Shown here piece after piece: positions 1-9,362 of a DNA stretch of 41,832 nt; the stretch's first letter is position 1; the number at the start of each line of letters is the position of its first letter. The translations under genes and the position numbers were made by a program. The DNA comes from Candidatus Nanopelagicales bacterium (GTDB taxonomy: Bacteria; Actinomycetota; Actinomycetes; S36-B12), in contig JAURQC010000091.1 of assembly GCA_030836325.1 (NCBI GenBank), forward strand, positions 1 to 41,832. Reading direction: 5' to 3'. The notes beneath the pieces are model-generated. The model was not told the origin of the DNA, searched no databases, and worked only from the letters and a program-made list of their open reading frames with translations.

Positions 1-197
1 AGCGCGAGGAGCACCAGGAGTCCGATCAGCGATCGGAGTTCTTCTATGGACGCTTCATGCGAACTCTCAGCCTGCCGAGCGGATCTACCAGCGACGACAT
101 CAAGGCCTCCTACCAAGACGGAATCCTCGAAGTCTGTGTCCCGATGAAGCAACCGATGGAGGAGACCCACAAAGTCCCGATTAGTAGAAGTGCGTAA
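1..197 (+). CDS. Small heat-shock protein (Hsp20/alpha-crystallin), 3' end
   Basis: The reading frame is open from base 3 and ends with TAA at 195-197, leaving 64 residues of the C-terminal half of an Hsp20-family holdase. Visible family marks are FYGRFMRTLSLP (the strand that follows the alpha-crystallin core), the DIKASYQDGILEVCVP segment, matching the family pattern I.A.y.nGvL.v.vPk, and a polar tail. Hsp20 proteins bind unfolding clients without ATP and hand them to ATP-driven chaperones. The nearby CIRCE-controlled groEL fits a stress-response neighbourhood, but whether they are co-regulated cannot be seen because the promoter lies outside the window. The family call is firm; the subfamily is not determinable. 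Confidence 0.88.
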   Translation, partial: REEHQESDQRSEFFYGRFMRTLSLPSGSTSDDIKASYQDGILEVCVPMKQPMEETHKVPISRSA

Positions 198-213
198 TCG
201 GGTTCTCCCACAA

Positions 214-248
214 GACTCGGTCCTTGCCAAAGAAGCAGGGACCGAGTC
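214..248. terminator. Hairpin between convergent genes
   Basis: GACTCGGTCC at 214-223 pairs perfectly with GGACCGAGTC at 239-248, and the stem can extend inward by about three pairs including one G-U. It lies just after the hsp20 stop and just before the stop of the convergent gene. There is no long T tract on either side, so it is a probable bidirectional terminator rather than a classical one. Confidence 0.6.
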
Positions 249-255
249 ATTGGAG

Positions 256-750
256 CTAAGAACGCAGAGACGTGACAAGGAGACGGGCATCGATATCGAC
301 GACCAGATCATCGACGGTGCCCACACCGGGGATGGGAATGTGGACGCTCCCAAATCCTGCATTCCCGACAAGCTCGATCTCGCTCATAGAGTGCCAGCCA
401 TCTCCGATGGGGGTCACGACCAGTTCGATATCCACATCGATTGAACCGGCTTTCGCTGGTCCCATGATGCTTGCGGCAGAGGGTCTCTTCACACCGGAAC
501 CTGCGTAGATCAGGTCGTGTGCCCGATAGCCCGCTATGAATGCTCTCGCTGCATGCTCGGTAAGGAAGTTGCCCGTCTTGATTTTGTCCAAAGCGATGGT
601 TAGGTCCAAGTGGAGATCATCACCCGCAAGGCGGAGTTGGCCTGCTCGCACTGGTGCAGTGACATCAAGATCCATGAACCCCGAGCCCTGCGCACTTCGC
701 AGTCGAACCTCCGCACCATCCATCTGACCAACGGCCCATGTCTGCGTCAT
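256..750 (-). CDS. Uncharacterised protein with weak YceI-like features
   Basis: This is a 164-residue protein without a signal peptide or membrane segment. It is rich in alternating beta-strand patterns (LHLDLTIALDKIKTGN, DVDIELVVTPIG). The stretch around LDKIKTGNFLTEHAARAF loosely recalls the YceI lipid-binding barrel signature (strand, TGN, acidic/basic helix), but similarity is too weak for a function. The start was set at ATG 750 rather than the longer frame up to 798, because a CACAGT -10-like hexamer stands exactly 6 bases upstream and the longer frame would overlap the divergent gene. It converges on hsp20 across a hairpin. Confidence 0.6.
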   Translation of the reverse strand: MTQTWAVGQMDGAEVRLRSAQGSGFMDLDVTAPVRAGQLRLAGDDLHLDLTIALDKIKTGNFLTEHAARAFIAGYRAHDLIYAGSGVKRPSAASIMGPAKAGSIDVDIELVVTPIGDGWHSMSEIELVGNAGFGSVHIPIPGVGTVDDLVVDIDARLLVTSLRS

Positions 751-756
751 GGGGTA

Positions 757-762
757 ACTGTG
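757..762 (-). promoter_or_regulatory. Putative leaderless -10 element (CACAGT)
   Basis: CACAGT reads on the minus strand and is followed by exactly 6 bases and then ATG at 750. This is the spacing repeated before many genes in the window. No convincing -35 was identified. Confidence 0.4.
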
Positions 763-784
763 CCAAACGGGAAGAAGATGCGTG

Positions 785-790
785 CAAGAT
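785..790 (+). promoter_or_regulatory. Putative leaderless -10 element (CAAGAT)
   Basis: CAAGAT is followed by 6 bases and ATG 797 of the TMEM175-family gene. It favours that ATG over the in-frame GTG at 782. Confidence 0.35.
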
Positions 791-796
791 ACGTCC

Positions 797-1432
797 ATGG
801 CCAGGACCCGGCGTTTCTATCCTCCCCAGCGACTAGGGGCTCTCACCGACGGAGTTTTTGCCATCGCGCTGACACTGCTCGTTCTCGAACTCAAACTGCC
901 GGACCCGCCTCCCGACACCCTCACGCTGCAGCAAATCTTCGTCACCGACTGGCATCCATTCCTGGCGTGGATCATCAGTTTTGCAGTGCTGGCTCGTTTG
1001 TGGTTCATCCAGCATGACACCGCAGCATCACTGATTCGAGCAAGTTCTCACATACTCTTGATCAATATGCTGTTTCTTGGATCCATCTCGCTGGTTCCCT
1101 TCAGTGCCAACCTCATAAGCGTCTACGACCTCAATGAGACCTTGAGCTTGCAGATCTTCGCGATGGTCATCGGTCTGAACTCGCTCATCCTCGGTTGGTT
1201 TATACACAGCGCGGAAAAAGACCAGGCCCTTACGGAAAGTCGCGATCCTCACTGGTCGCGACGAGCAGTTCACCACCTTGTGCTCGTGCCTATCCTTGCT
1301 GTCATCGCCGCGCTTTTCTCTTTCGTGGATCCAACATTGACCCTGATTATCTGGGGGGTCGAGAGCGTCGTCGTCGTCATCGTATTAATCACATCCGGTC
1401 GCGTCTCAGACGATCACATCCCACAAACATGA
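797..1432 (+). CDS. TMEM175 (DUF1211) family membrane protein, probable ion channel
   Basis: The 211-residue protein opens with RLGALTDGVFAIALTLLVLE, the hallmark first helix of the TMEM175/DUF1211 family (R..xFSDGVfAIaiTLLvLe), here with LTDGV instead of FSDGV. About six hydrophobic helices follow (WIISFAVLARLWF, HILLINMLFLGSISLVPF, QIFAMVIGLNSLILGWF, LVLVPILAVIAALFSF, TLIIWGVESVVVVIVLI). Bacterial members are potassium-selective channels assembled as tetramers in the cytoplasmic membrane; that role is inferred from family. An alternative GTG start at 782 has a GGGAAG upstream, but ATG 797 fits the leaderless promoter spacing. The gene converges on groEL through a strong hairpin. Confidence 0.82.
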   Translation: MARTRRFYPPQRLGALTDGVFAIALTLLVLELKLPDPPPDTLTLQQIFVTDWHPFLAWIISFAVLARLWFIQHDTAASLIRASSHILLINMLFLGSISLVPFSANLISVYDLNETLSLQIFAMVIGLNSLILGWFIHSAEKDQALTESRDPHWSRRAVHHLVLVPILAVIAALFSFVDPTLTLIIWGVESVVVVIVLITSGRVSDDHIPQT

Positions 1433-1465
1433 CGAAGGGCGGCTCCGCGTGGGAGCCGCCCTTCG
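1433..1465. terminator. Bidirectional terminator hairpin between TMEM175 gene and groEL
   Basis: A perfect 14-base-pair stem pairs 1433-1446 with 1452-1465 around a 5-base loop (GCGTG). The core is GGGCGGCTCC with GGAGCCGCCC. On the minus strand it is followed by a T-rich TCATGTTTGTG, favouring use as the groEL terminator. Confidence 0.8.
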
Positions 1466-1495
1466 CTCGGAAAGGGTGTGAGTAGGTAAGACTTC

Positions 1496-3253
<1,758 letters not shown>

Positions 3254-3262
3254 TCAAATCTG

Positions 3263-4528
3263 TTAGGCCGAACCCTGCCGAACCGCCGCCCGGGCAGCTC
3301 CGAAGGACTGCTCGGCCGGTACCGAAGGAGGCGAGGCCTCGGACCCTCGGGTGCTCTGACGCCAGGCTCCAAGTAGCGCCACTTGCGCCCGGGACCACTG
3401 ACCGATATTGGGGTGAGCGACGCCCTGCTGTCCCGCAGCGCCGAAGGCGATCAGCTGGCGATTGGGGATTTTTGACGCAGTGTTCTTGTTCGCCGGAAGC
3501 CCGATAGCAGGGGATGACTCATAGAAGCCGCGCTGCGCTGCGGCTCCAGGAGCCACGGCCTCGACGAGCGAGCGGGCTTCTGCCAGAACGTCGTGCTGGC
3601 GAGCGAAGGTCGTGATCGCGAACCCCGTGGCACGGACCAAAGGCGAGGTCTGCTCGCCTTTCACAATCCTCGGCACGGCTGAGATCCGGTAGCGAAAGTC
3701 GACTTCGGAGAGAGCTGGAATGTCCTGCGGCCCGGTGATCCAAAACGGTGCTTCCCCAGCCAGAAAAGCCTCTCGTGCCTCTTGAGTCGTAATCGACGAG
3801 TCCATGAGCCCGGTCGAATTCCAGGTATCGATGCGATCGGAGTTGTTCTGGAACGCGGCATTGTTAATGCCGACCTTGGTCGGGTCCACGCTGCCGCCGG
3901 CATTGGTCCCGAACACGAATCCACCGAGTCCAGCAAACAACGGATAGAGAGCCTGGGAAGCCGCGTCACTCGGTTCTTGCCCCAGCGCAAGAGGCATCGA
4001 CACAACACCTTCACGTTCCAATGTCAACGCCGTTCTTCGCAATTTGCGGAAGGTCTTCGGAGCTTCCGGAACCAGATCGGCGTTAGTCACGAGCGCGACA
4101 TTCGTAACCTGCATGGGGACGCCGTAGGTGTTGAAGCCGTAGCGGAATCCATCCAGGCCCGCCTGGGACAACGCCCGTGTTGTACCGCGCTTTAATTCGA
4201 TCGGTGCTAGCAGGGCGGCGCTCGCGAGGTCACCGGTGCGCGCAGCATCGATCAGCACGATGTCCGGCGAATCGACGGGGTCTCCGGCCAGCAATCTCTC
4301 GTCAAGGTCGGCCATTGCTCTCACGAGCACCTTTACGCGATGACCATCGACCTCTGCAGGCAGTGCCGCGCGCACAGCCTTCTTATAGCCCTTAGGGACC
4401 CACACGACGATGTCCCGATCGGCGGCAGCCGCAGGTAACGGTGCCAAGGTTGTCGTCAGCCCGAAAGAGACTACGAGTGAGAGGGCGACCGCGGCAGCGG
4501 TCACCAAAGATCGGGGGAGGACGCTCAC
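3263..4528 (-). CDS. Secreted extracellular solute-binding protein (family 1-like)
   Basis: The 421-residue protein begins with a Sec signal peptide (hydrophobic [19 protein letters not shown], cleavage likely near PAAAA-DRD). There is no lipobox cysteine. The mature part has periplasmic-binding-protein features: an early IVVWVPKGY strand, the hinge-like [13 protein letters not shown], the [18 protein letters not shown] segment typical of maltose/sugar-binding proteins, and the aromatic [10 protein letters not shown]. Such proteins deliver sugars or peptides to ABC permeases, but no permease or ATPase gene is near, so the substrate and partner are unknown. It starts with GTG 6 bases after the DUF3263 gene, suggesting co-transcription. 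Lack of a lipid anchor is unusual for a Gram-positive binding protein. Confidence 0.75.
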   Translation of the reverse strand: MSVLPRSLVTAAAVALSLVVSFGLTTTLAPLPAAAADRDIVVWVPKGYKKAVRAALPAEVDGHRVKVLVRAMADLDERLLAGDPVDSPDIVLIDAARTGDLASAALLAPIELKRGTTRALSQAGLDGFRYGFNTYGVPMQVTNVALVTNADLVPEAPKTFRKLRRTALTLEREGVVSMPLALGQEPSDAASQALYPLFAGLGGFVFGTNAGGSVDPTKVGINNAAFQNNSDRIDTWNSTGLMDSSITTQEAREAFLAGEAPFWITGPQDIPALSEVDFRYRISAVPRIVKGEQTSPLVRATGFAITTFARQHDVLAEARSLVEAVAPGAAAQRGFYESSPAIGLPANKNTASKIPNRQLIAFGAAGQQGVAHPNIGQWSRAQVALLGAWRQSTRGSEASPPSVPAEQSFGAARAAVRQGSA

Positions 4529-4534
4529 GCGCCT

Positions 4535-4831
4535 CTAGCGCCCGGTCACCTCGACGCCGAGGCGGCGAGCCGAACGGGCCCGCTGACGCGCAGCGCGCAT
4601 CCGTCGAAGCCGCTTAACCAGCATCGGATCGAAGGCCAGCGCATCGGGATTGTCGATGAGGGAATTGATGATCTGGTAGTACCGCGTAGCGCTCATGTCG
4701 AACAGATCGCGGATCGCCTGCTCTTTGGCGCCCGCGTACTTCCACCACTGACGCTCGAATTCGAGAATCTGGCGATCGCGTTCGCTCAAGTTGTTTCCTG
4801 CCGCTTCACTATCGAGGCGGACAGCATCCAT
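4535..4831 (-). CDS. DUF3263 family protein (short helix-turn-helix-like)
   Basis: The 98-residue protein carries the DUF3263 core LSERDRQILEFERQWWKYAG, then KEQAIRDLFDMSATRYYQII and a basic tail (MLVKRLRRMRAARQRARSAR). The family is restricted to actinobacteria. Its arrangement resembles a sigma-70 region 4/HTH fold (FDMSATRYYQIINSLID), and the Arg-rich C terminus suggests nucleic-acid binding; both are inference. The start at ATG 4831 is set by the ribosome site GAAGGAG about 7 bases upstream; the longer open frame to 4966 was rejected because its N terminus is not conserved-looking and overlaps the next gene. It is followed 6 bases later by the solute-binding protein gene. Confidence 0.85.
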   Translation of the reverse strand: MDAVRLDSEAAGNNLSERDRQILEFERQWWKYAGAKEQAIRDLFDMSATRYYQIINSLIDNPDALAFDPMLVKRLRRMRAARQRARSARRLGVEVTGR

Positions 4832-4962
4832 GGGGCGCTCCTTCGCGGTCAACCCACTGTCGGGTTGATCGGCACGTTGTATGTCGGACCGGTCTTCGAA
4901 AATGGCACCGCCACTCTCGAGGGGAAGGTGATCGCCATCGTATGACCTAAATGCCATCGGTG

Positions 4963-5730
4963 TCATTCACCCCTACGAACCCGGCTCCGCAGGATCACCC
5001 AACTGAAGCCGTAGCCCAGCCCATTGGTAGCCCAGTGCAGGCCCATCGGCGCGATCACGCTGCCCGAGACGATCCGCATGAGCGCAAAAATCACACCCGC
5101 CACAGTCGTCACAAGCACACTTCCTGCAACAGTCAGGATGTTCGCGCGCAGGCCACTGCCCACGACCGATCCCAGCGCCGGGTTCTTCTCATGAGTTCCG
5201 ATACTCGGAAGCACGTGCCAAATGCCGAACAGCACGGAGGAGATGACCAGCGCCCACACCACGCCAAACCTCCGCGCGAGCATTGAAAACAAGACCGCTC
5301 GAAAGGCGATCTCCTCCAACAGCACGGTGCCGAACGGCACTTCGACTAACGCTTGGAACGCAAGCCGGCCACCGGAAAGAGCCCCGATGCTTTCGTCTTC
5401 AAACGCCTGCCTTGTCTTTCGGAAAATGCTTCCGACCACGTAAAACGCCGTGACTATCCCGATTGACGCGGCCGCCCAGATGAAGCCCGACAGGTAAAAC
5501 CACCAGCCGAGCCCCATGTCGGTAAATGAGTTGCCATCGAGTAGGCCGATCGCGATAAGCACCACGGAGCCGGCAAAGGCCCAGAGCAGATAGTGGGACT
5601 GTGGAGCCACTCGATTGTTGACGATATTAATAACGACGAGGGCTACGAGCACGACGACTAGAGGCCACCAGGGCAAACCCGGCTGGTACTCCGGGACGTG
5701 CCAACCGATCACGAACTCACGACCCTTCAT
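4963..5730 (-). CDS. CPBP family intramembrane metalloprotease
   Basis: The 255-residue polytopic membrane protein has the three CPBP/Abi signatures: EE-x3-R in LLEEIAFRAVLF, F-x3-H in FGIWHVL, and H-x3-N in GLHWATNGLGY. These Glu/His residues are the proposed metal-binding catalytic site of Rce1-like CAAX proteases. About seven to eight hydrophobic helices are visible. Bacterial members take part in processing small membrane peptides or bacteriocin immunity, but the substrate here is unknown. The gene is divergent from the tRNA and is not obviously in an operon. No clear ribosome site or leaderless hexamer was found before ATG 5730, so the start is moderately sure. Confidence 0.88.
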   Translation of the reverse strand: MKGREFVIGWHVPEYQPGLPWWPLVVVLVALVVINIVNNRVAPQSHYLLWAFAGSVVLIAIGLLDGNSFTDMGLGWWFYLSGFIWAAASIGIVTAFYVVGSIFRKTRQAFEDESIGALSGGRLAFQALVEVPFGTVLLEEIAFRAVLFSMLARRFGVVWALVISSVLFGIWHVLPSIGTHEKNPALGSVVGSGLRANILTVAGSVLVTTVAGVIFALMRIVSGSVIAPMGLHWATNGLGYGFSWVILRSRVRRGE

Positions 5731-5806
5731 TCGGGACCCGCAACGACTGCCTCGCTACGAGGCTACTTGCTCGAATAGGACGGATGAGGCGGTCGCAAGG
5801 CTCCCG

Positions 5807-5812
5807 TACACT
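5807..5812 (+). promoter_or_regulatory. Putative -10 of tRNA-Thr (TACACT)
   Basis: TACACT lies 13 bases before the mature tRNA 5' end, a suitable place for a -10 element. No good -35 was identified at 16-18 bases upstream. Confidence 0.4.
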
Positions 5813-5825
5813 CGACGCGCACCAC

Positions 5826-5897
5826 GCCCCTGTAGCTCAGTGGTAGAGCAACCGCCTTGTAAGCGGTAGGTCGTCAGTTCAATCCTGACCGGGGGCT
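5826..5897 (+). tRNA. tRNA-Thr (anticodon UGU)
   Basis: A full 72-base cloverleaf is present. The acceptor stem is GCCCCTG with CGGGGGC (one T-G pair), the D arm contains AGCTCAGTGGTAGAGC, and the anticodon arm is ACCGC, loop CTTGTAA, GCGGT. The T arm is GTCAG, TTCAATC, CTGAC. The anticodon TGT decodes ACA threonine codons. CCA is not encoded and the discriminator base is T. Confidence 0.95.
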
Positions 5898-5904
5898 CGT
5901 CACG

Positions 5905-6933
5905 TTAGCTCAGATTTGACTGAGCGCCGCTGATGGCTGCGACAGTCCGCTCGGCGGCCACCAATGCTCCTTCGATGTGACCTGCGAAGGTCGATGCCGT
6001 CTCGGTGGACGACCAGTGCAGACGACCACTCAGGGTCGGTTCTCGATAGACGCGATGCCCGAACAGTCCGTACTCCGGCGATTCAGCGGCGCCAGATACC
6101 GCAGTCCATCGCTCGCGGCTCCAGTCCTGAATGAGGATCTCGCTAGGGGATGCGGCTCGTTCACCGAACATGCGGCGAATTTGCTCGCGGATTTCGTTCT
6201 CCACTTCCGAGTGCATCGACGCGGCGCGCGCGAAACCAAACAACGCCGCTGGCTCGCCGCCCGGTCCCGACATGTCATGGATCTCGGCCAGCGGACCGCG
6301 CCGGCTCATCGCCGCACCGGCAAAGCCTTCTCGACGCCAGAACGGTTCGCTGAACAGCGCCACAACCTTGACTGAGTCCCCCATCCACACGGGCGTGCGG
6401 GCTGCGACATCGATGAGTTCGTGCGGTAGGGACTTCGGGAGGTCGATCGCGCGCACCGCGAGAGCCGGTGGGAGTGCGATCACCACATGATTCGCACGCC
6501 ACTCGTCATCTTGGGTAACGACCGTCGAGTCTTCGGTAATTCGGTGCACAGGCTGCTCCAAGCGCACGACACCTTGAGGCAGTTGATCAGCGAGGGTTGC
6601 AGCCAAGGTTGCTGATCCACCGACAAAGCGAAACGCGGGAACGTCGATCGGATTGCCCGGGTAACGCTGCACGCCGGTGAGATCGTCGATGACCGCGTCG
6701 CCGTCTCGGTACTGATGGAACGTCTCGATTCCTAACCGCCGCGCGAGTGCAGGTACTCGATGTTCACCGGGCCAAAACCATGAAGCCCCAAGGTCGAGCG
6801 GCGACCCTAGGAGCCGGCCGCCAACACGATCCCTCGCTTCGAAAACTGTGACTGTGTGTCCCTCACGGATCAGGGAGTCCGCGACCGACAGACCGCTGAT
6901 TCCGGCACCGATGACTACTGCCGACTCAGCCAT
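5905..6933 (-). CDS. FAD-dependent amine oxidase family oxidoreductase
   Basis: The 342-residue flavoprotein begins with the dinucleotide-binding motif VVIGAGISGLSVADSL, followed by the acidic VFEARDRVGGRL, typical of monoamine-oxidase/protoporphyrinogen-oxidase-like enzymes. The C terminus HWSSTETASTFAGHIEGALV corresponds to the second FAD-contact motif of the family (GE...G..eGAv.SG). At about 340 residues it is shorter than classical amine oxidases (around 450), resembling the compact renalase/NAD(P)-binding-like group. The substrate cannot be told from sequence. It ends 7 bases from the convergent tRNA. Its start overlaps the end of a probable frameshifted small ORF by 19 bases, suggesting translational coupling. 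Confidence 0.85.
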   Translation of the reverse strand: MAESAVVIGAGISGLSVADSLIREGHTVTVFEARDRVGGRLLGSPLDLGASWFWPGEHRVPALARRLGIETFHQYRDGDAVIDDLTGVQRYPGNPIDVPAFRFVGGSATLAATLADQLPQGVVRLEQPVHRITEDSTVVTQDDEWRANHVVIALPPALAVRAIDLPKSLPHELIDVAARTPVWMGDSVKVVALFSEPFWRREGFAGAAMSRRGPLAEIHDMSGPGGEPAALFGFARAASMHSEVENEIREQIRRMFGERAASPSEILIQDWSRERWTAVSGAAESPEYGLFGHRVYREPTLSGRLHWSSTETASTFAGHIEGALVAAERTVAAISGAQSNLS

Positions 6934-7065
6934 TCAGCGACCTGCCCTGCGAAATCCCAAAGGTCTTCATGGTGCTCAAAGCGATGGCGCCCACCGAGGG
7001 CAATCTTGCAAATGGTCGATTCCCCTGTTGAGCATCGCCCTGACCGTGGTTCCTTGCAGGTCCAT
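6915..7065 (-). pseudogene. Small ORF with an apparent 1-base frameshift
   Basis: ATG 7065 follows a GACACT hexamer at the 6-base leaderless spacing and opens a frame starting MDLQGTTVRAMLNRG that stops after 29 codons at 6976. In the adjacent frame the reading continues as RFEHHEDLWDFAGQVAEWL to a TAG at 6915, overlapping the amine oxidase start. Dropping one base near 6985 would give a single protein of about 49 residues with an amphipathic, acidic/aromatic C-terminal half. I do not recognise the family. It could be a sequencing error, a real pseudogene, or chance. Leaving it out, the interval 6934-7167 holds only the two divergent promoters. Confidence 0.35.
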
Positions 7066-7071
7066 GTAGCG

Positions 7072-7077
7072 AGTGTC
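7072..7077 (-). promoter_or_regulatory. Putative leaderless -10 element (GACACT)
   Basis: GACACT on the minus strand stands 6 bases before ATG 7065. It would drive the frameshifted small ORF and the amine oxidase gene behind it. The same hexamer and spacing precede mshA. Confidence 0.35.
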
Positions 7078-7155
7078 CCACGGATAGCTGAATAAGCCTT
7101 CGGCCCGCTAATCAACATTCGGCACGCTCGAGATTGTGTCGGCCGTGATGTCTGG

Positions 7156-7161
7156 GAACCT
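7156..7161 (+). promoter_or_regulatory. Putative leaderless -10 element (GAACCT)
   Basis: GAACCT precedes GTG 7168 by 6 bases. It is a weak match to a -10 and is listed because of the repeated spacing. Confidence 0.25.
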
Positions 7162-7167
7162 TGCGTC

Positions 7168-8433
7168 GTGAAGATGATCGGAGTGGCGGCAGAGCCCCAG
7201 CTCGCGTTCCTGCCATGGAACACACCGCTGGAATCGTGGCCCGAGGACGTCGTCGTTGCACTACCCCGCGGTATCTCTCGACATATCGTCAGGTTCGTAC
7301 GCCTCGACGGCATCGTCTACGCGATCAAGGAAGTTGAACTCGAACTCGCCGAGAGGGAGTATCGGCTCCTGACGGATTTGAACCGACGGGACGTCCCATC
7401 AGTCGAACCCGTTGCCGTCGTGAGCGATCGAATCAGTACCGATGGAGAAGTGCTACCGGCGGCCTTGATCACTCGGCATCTTCAGTATTCGCTGCCGTAT
7501 CGAGCACTGTTCTCGTCCACCTTGAGATCGGAGACCGCGGAGCGGCTGCTCGATGCTTTGGCTGTACTGCTCGTGCAGCTCCATCTCACCGGCTTTTCCT
7601 GGAATGACTGTTCGCTGTCCAACACGCTGTTCCGACGCGATGCGGGGGCATTCGCCGCTTACCTCGTCGATGCCGAAACCGGTGAACTCCACACGACGTT
7701 GACCAGCGGCCAACGCGACTACGACCTCGAAACTGCGGCAACGAATGTGGCCGGTGAACTAATGGACCTGCAAGCCGGAGACAAGCTCCAGCCGGACATC
7801 GATCCGATCGTCATCGGTGTCAGCCTTCGAACTCGCTACAACTCATTGTGGAATGAGATTACGAGCCCCATCGACTTCACTCGCGATGATCGCTACCCAC
7901 TCGAGGCGCGCATGCGTCGACTCAACGATCTCGGTTTTGACTTCGCGGAGTTGCAGGTCATCACTTCCGACGACGGCGAACACATGACGGTGCAGCCCAA
8001 GGTCGTCGACGCCGGTCATCACTCGCGTCGACTTATTCGACTCACCGGACTCGATGTCGAAGAGAACCAGGCCCGGCGCCTACTAAACGATCTCGACTCT
8101 TACCGGGTAAAGATCGGACTAGGGCCTGAAGACGAAGAGATCGCAGCACATCAATGGGTTTCCGAGCGCTTCGAGCAAGCGATGGCTGCCGTCCCGCCGG
8201 ATCTGCGACTGCGAATGGAACCTGCAGAGATCTTCCACGAGATCCTCGAGCACCGTTGGTTCATGTCCGAGCAGGCTGGGCACAGCGTCTCGTTCATGGA
8301 CGCCGTGAACAGCTACGTCACGACTGTCCTTGTGGCCAAGCCCGATGAACGAAGTGTGATCGGTGCGCGTGCGGGCGATGTCGACGACGCAACGTCGGAA
8401 TTGCGAATCGTGGTGCCGCCGGAGAACAGATAG
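7168..8433 (+). CDS. DUF4032 domain protein with kinase-like N-terminal domain
   Basis: The 421-residue protein matches the actinobacterial DUF4032 family (central LTGLDVEENQARRLLNDLDS, and RMRRLNDLGFDFAELQV). Its N-terminal third looks like a degenerate protein/lipopolysaccharide-kinase fold: YAIKE with Lys54, an AEREY helix near residues 61-65, WNDCSLSN with Asp147 and Asn152 in the place of the catalytic loop, and LVDAET with Asp168 in the place of the DFG metal ligand. This suggests phosphotransfer activity, but no substrate is known. GTG 7168 and ATG 7174 are both possible starts. It is monocistronic and converges on rlmB, whose stop is only 11 bases away, with no terminator between. Confidence 0.85.
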   Translation: MKMIGVAAEPQLAFLPWNTPLESWPEDVVVALPRGISRHIVRFVRLDGIVYAIKEVELELAEREYRLLTDLNRRDVPSVEPVAVVSDRISTDGEVLPAALITRHLQYSLPYRALFSSTLRSETAERLLDALAVLLVQLHLTGFSWNDCSLSNTLFRRDAGAFAAYLVDAETGELHTTLTSGQRDYDLETAATNVAGELMDLQAGDKLQPDIDPIVIGVSLRTRYNSLWNEITSPIDFTRDDRYPLEARMRRLNDLGFDFAELQVITSDDGEHMTVQPKVVDAGHHSRRLIRLTGLDVEENQARRLLNDLDSYRVKIGLGPEDEEIAAHQWVSERFEQAMAAVPPDLRLRMEPAEIFHEILEHRWFMSEQAGHSVSFMDAVNSYVTTVLVAKPDERSVIGARAGDVDDATSELRIVVPPENR

Positions 8434-8444
8434 CAAAAATGCGA

Positions 8445-9362
8445 CTAGCGGCGTTCGAAGATCGCGTTCAATGCGATCCCTGCGGCGACCGAGGCGTTGA
8501 GCGACTCCTGCTCTCGCACCATCGGAATGCGAAATAGGAAGTCGCACGTCTCGGCAACCAACCGTGACAAACCCTGACCTTCAGATCCAACGACGAGGAC
8601 GACCTTGTCCTGGGCTACCGAATCCTCGATGTCTGCGAACGTCGTGTCGGTCTCTGCTTCGAGGCCGATGGACATCCACCCGGACTCGTGCAGAGACTCA
8701 AGCGATGTGCGCAGGTTCGTCACACGCGCGACGGGAAGGCGCGAAAGCGCTCCGGCAGACGCCTTCCACGCAGAAGCCGTGACACTGGCCGAGCGCCGCG
8801 AGGGCAAAACCAGCCCGCACGCTCCGAAGGCTGCAGCCGACCGGGCGATGGCTCCAACGTTGTGGGTGTCAGTTATGCCATCGAGCATCACAAGCAGGTT
8901 GCCCGTGGTGATGTCATCAAGTTCGGCGTATTCGTAGTCCTCGATCGTCAGAACGAGACCCTGATGGTTACCAAGATGAGCGAGTTCATCGAGATCCGCG
9001 CGAGAACCTTCGAAGATCGGGACTTCGGACTGCTGTGCGAGGGCGATCGATTCCCGCCAACGCTCGTCGGGTTCGGCACGCACCTGCAGGTAGAGGCCCG
9101 TGGCGGGCACACCAGCGCGCAGCGCCTCAAGGACCGGATTGCGCCCGATCACGACGTCGCCCGTAGCCGACCGCGTCCCGCGCGGTTTGGCGGCCGCCTG
9201 CCGCCGAGCCTTACGTGCGGCCGGATGGTGCCCGCGATCCTTGGCCTTGGGTGTCGGCCCCTTGCCTTCGAGCCCCTGCTTGCGTTGACCACCCGAACCG
9301 ACGCTCGAACCCTTCTTGGAGCCTTTACGCATCGCGCCACGACGTTGGGAATTACCTGCCAT
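8445..9362 (-). CDS. rlmB: 23S rRNA (guanosine-2'-O-)-methyltransferase RlmB (TrmH/SpoU family)
   Basis: The 305-residue enzyme would 2'-O-methylate G2251-type guanosine in the 23S rRNA peptidyl-transferase region using SAM. A basic, Lys/Arg-rich tail of about 70 residues precedes the substrate-binding domain, which begins at VVIGRNPVLEALRAG. The SPOUT knot motifs follow: HNVGAIARSAAAFGACGLVL (motif 1), VVGSEGQGLSRLVAETCD (motif 2) and ESLNASVAAGIALNAIF (motif 3). The start ATG 9362 lies inside the end of cysS (11-base overlap), so the two are translationally coupled; the longer upstream frame was rejected because it runs through cysS. The cysS-rlmB pair is typical of actinobacteria. Confidence 0.95.
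   Translation of the reverse strand: MAGNSQRRGAMRKGSKKGSSVGSGGQRKQGLEGKGPTPKAKDRGHHPAARKARRQAAAKPRGTRSATGDVVIGRNPVLEALRAGVPATGLYLQVRAEPDERWRESIALAQQSEVPIFEGSRADLDELAHLGNHQGLVLTIEDYEYAELDDITTGNLLVMLDGITDTHNVGAIARSAAAFGACGLVLPSRRSASVTASAWKASAGALSRLPVARVTNLRTSLESLHESGWMSIGLEAETDTTFADIEDSVAQDKVVLVVGSEGQGLSRLVAETCDFLFRIPMVREQESLNASVAAGIALNAIFERR

Noticed and set aside
610..1017. 135-codon open frame on the plus strand overlapping the YceI-like and TMEM175 genes
   Set aside because: It spans two better-supported genes in another frame, with Arg/His-rich composition typical of a shadow frame in GC-rich DNA.
5222..5443. 73-codon plus-strand frame inside the CPBP gene
   Set aside because: The CPBP gene is intact on the other strand; the frame has no support.
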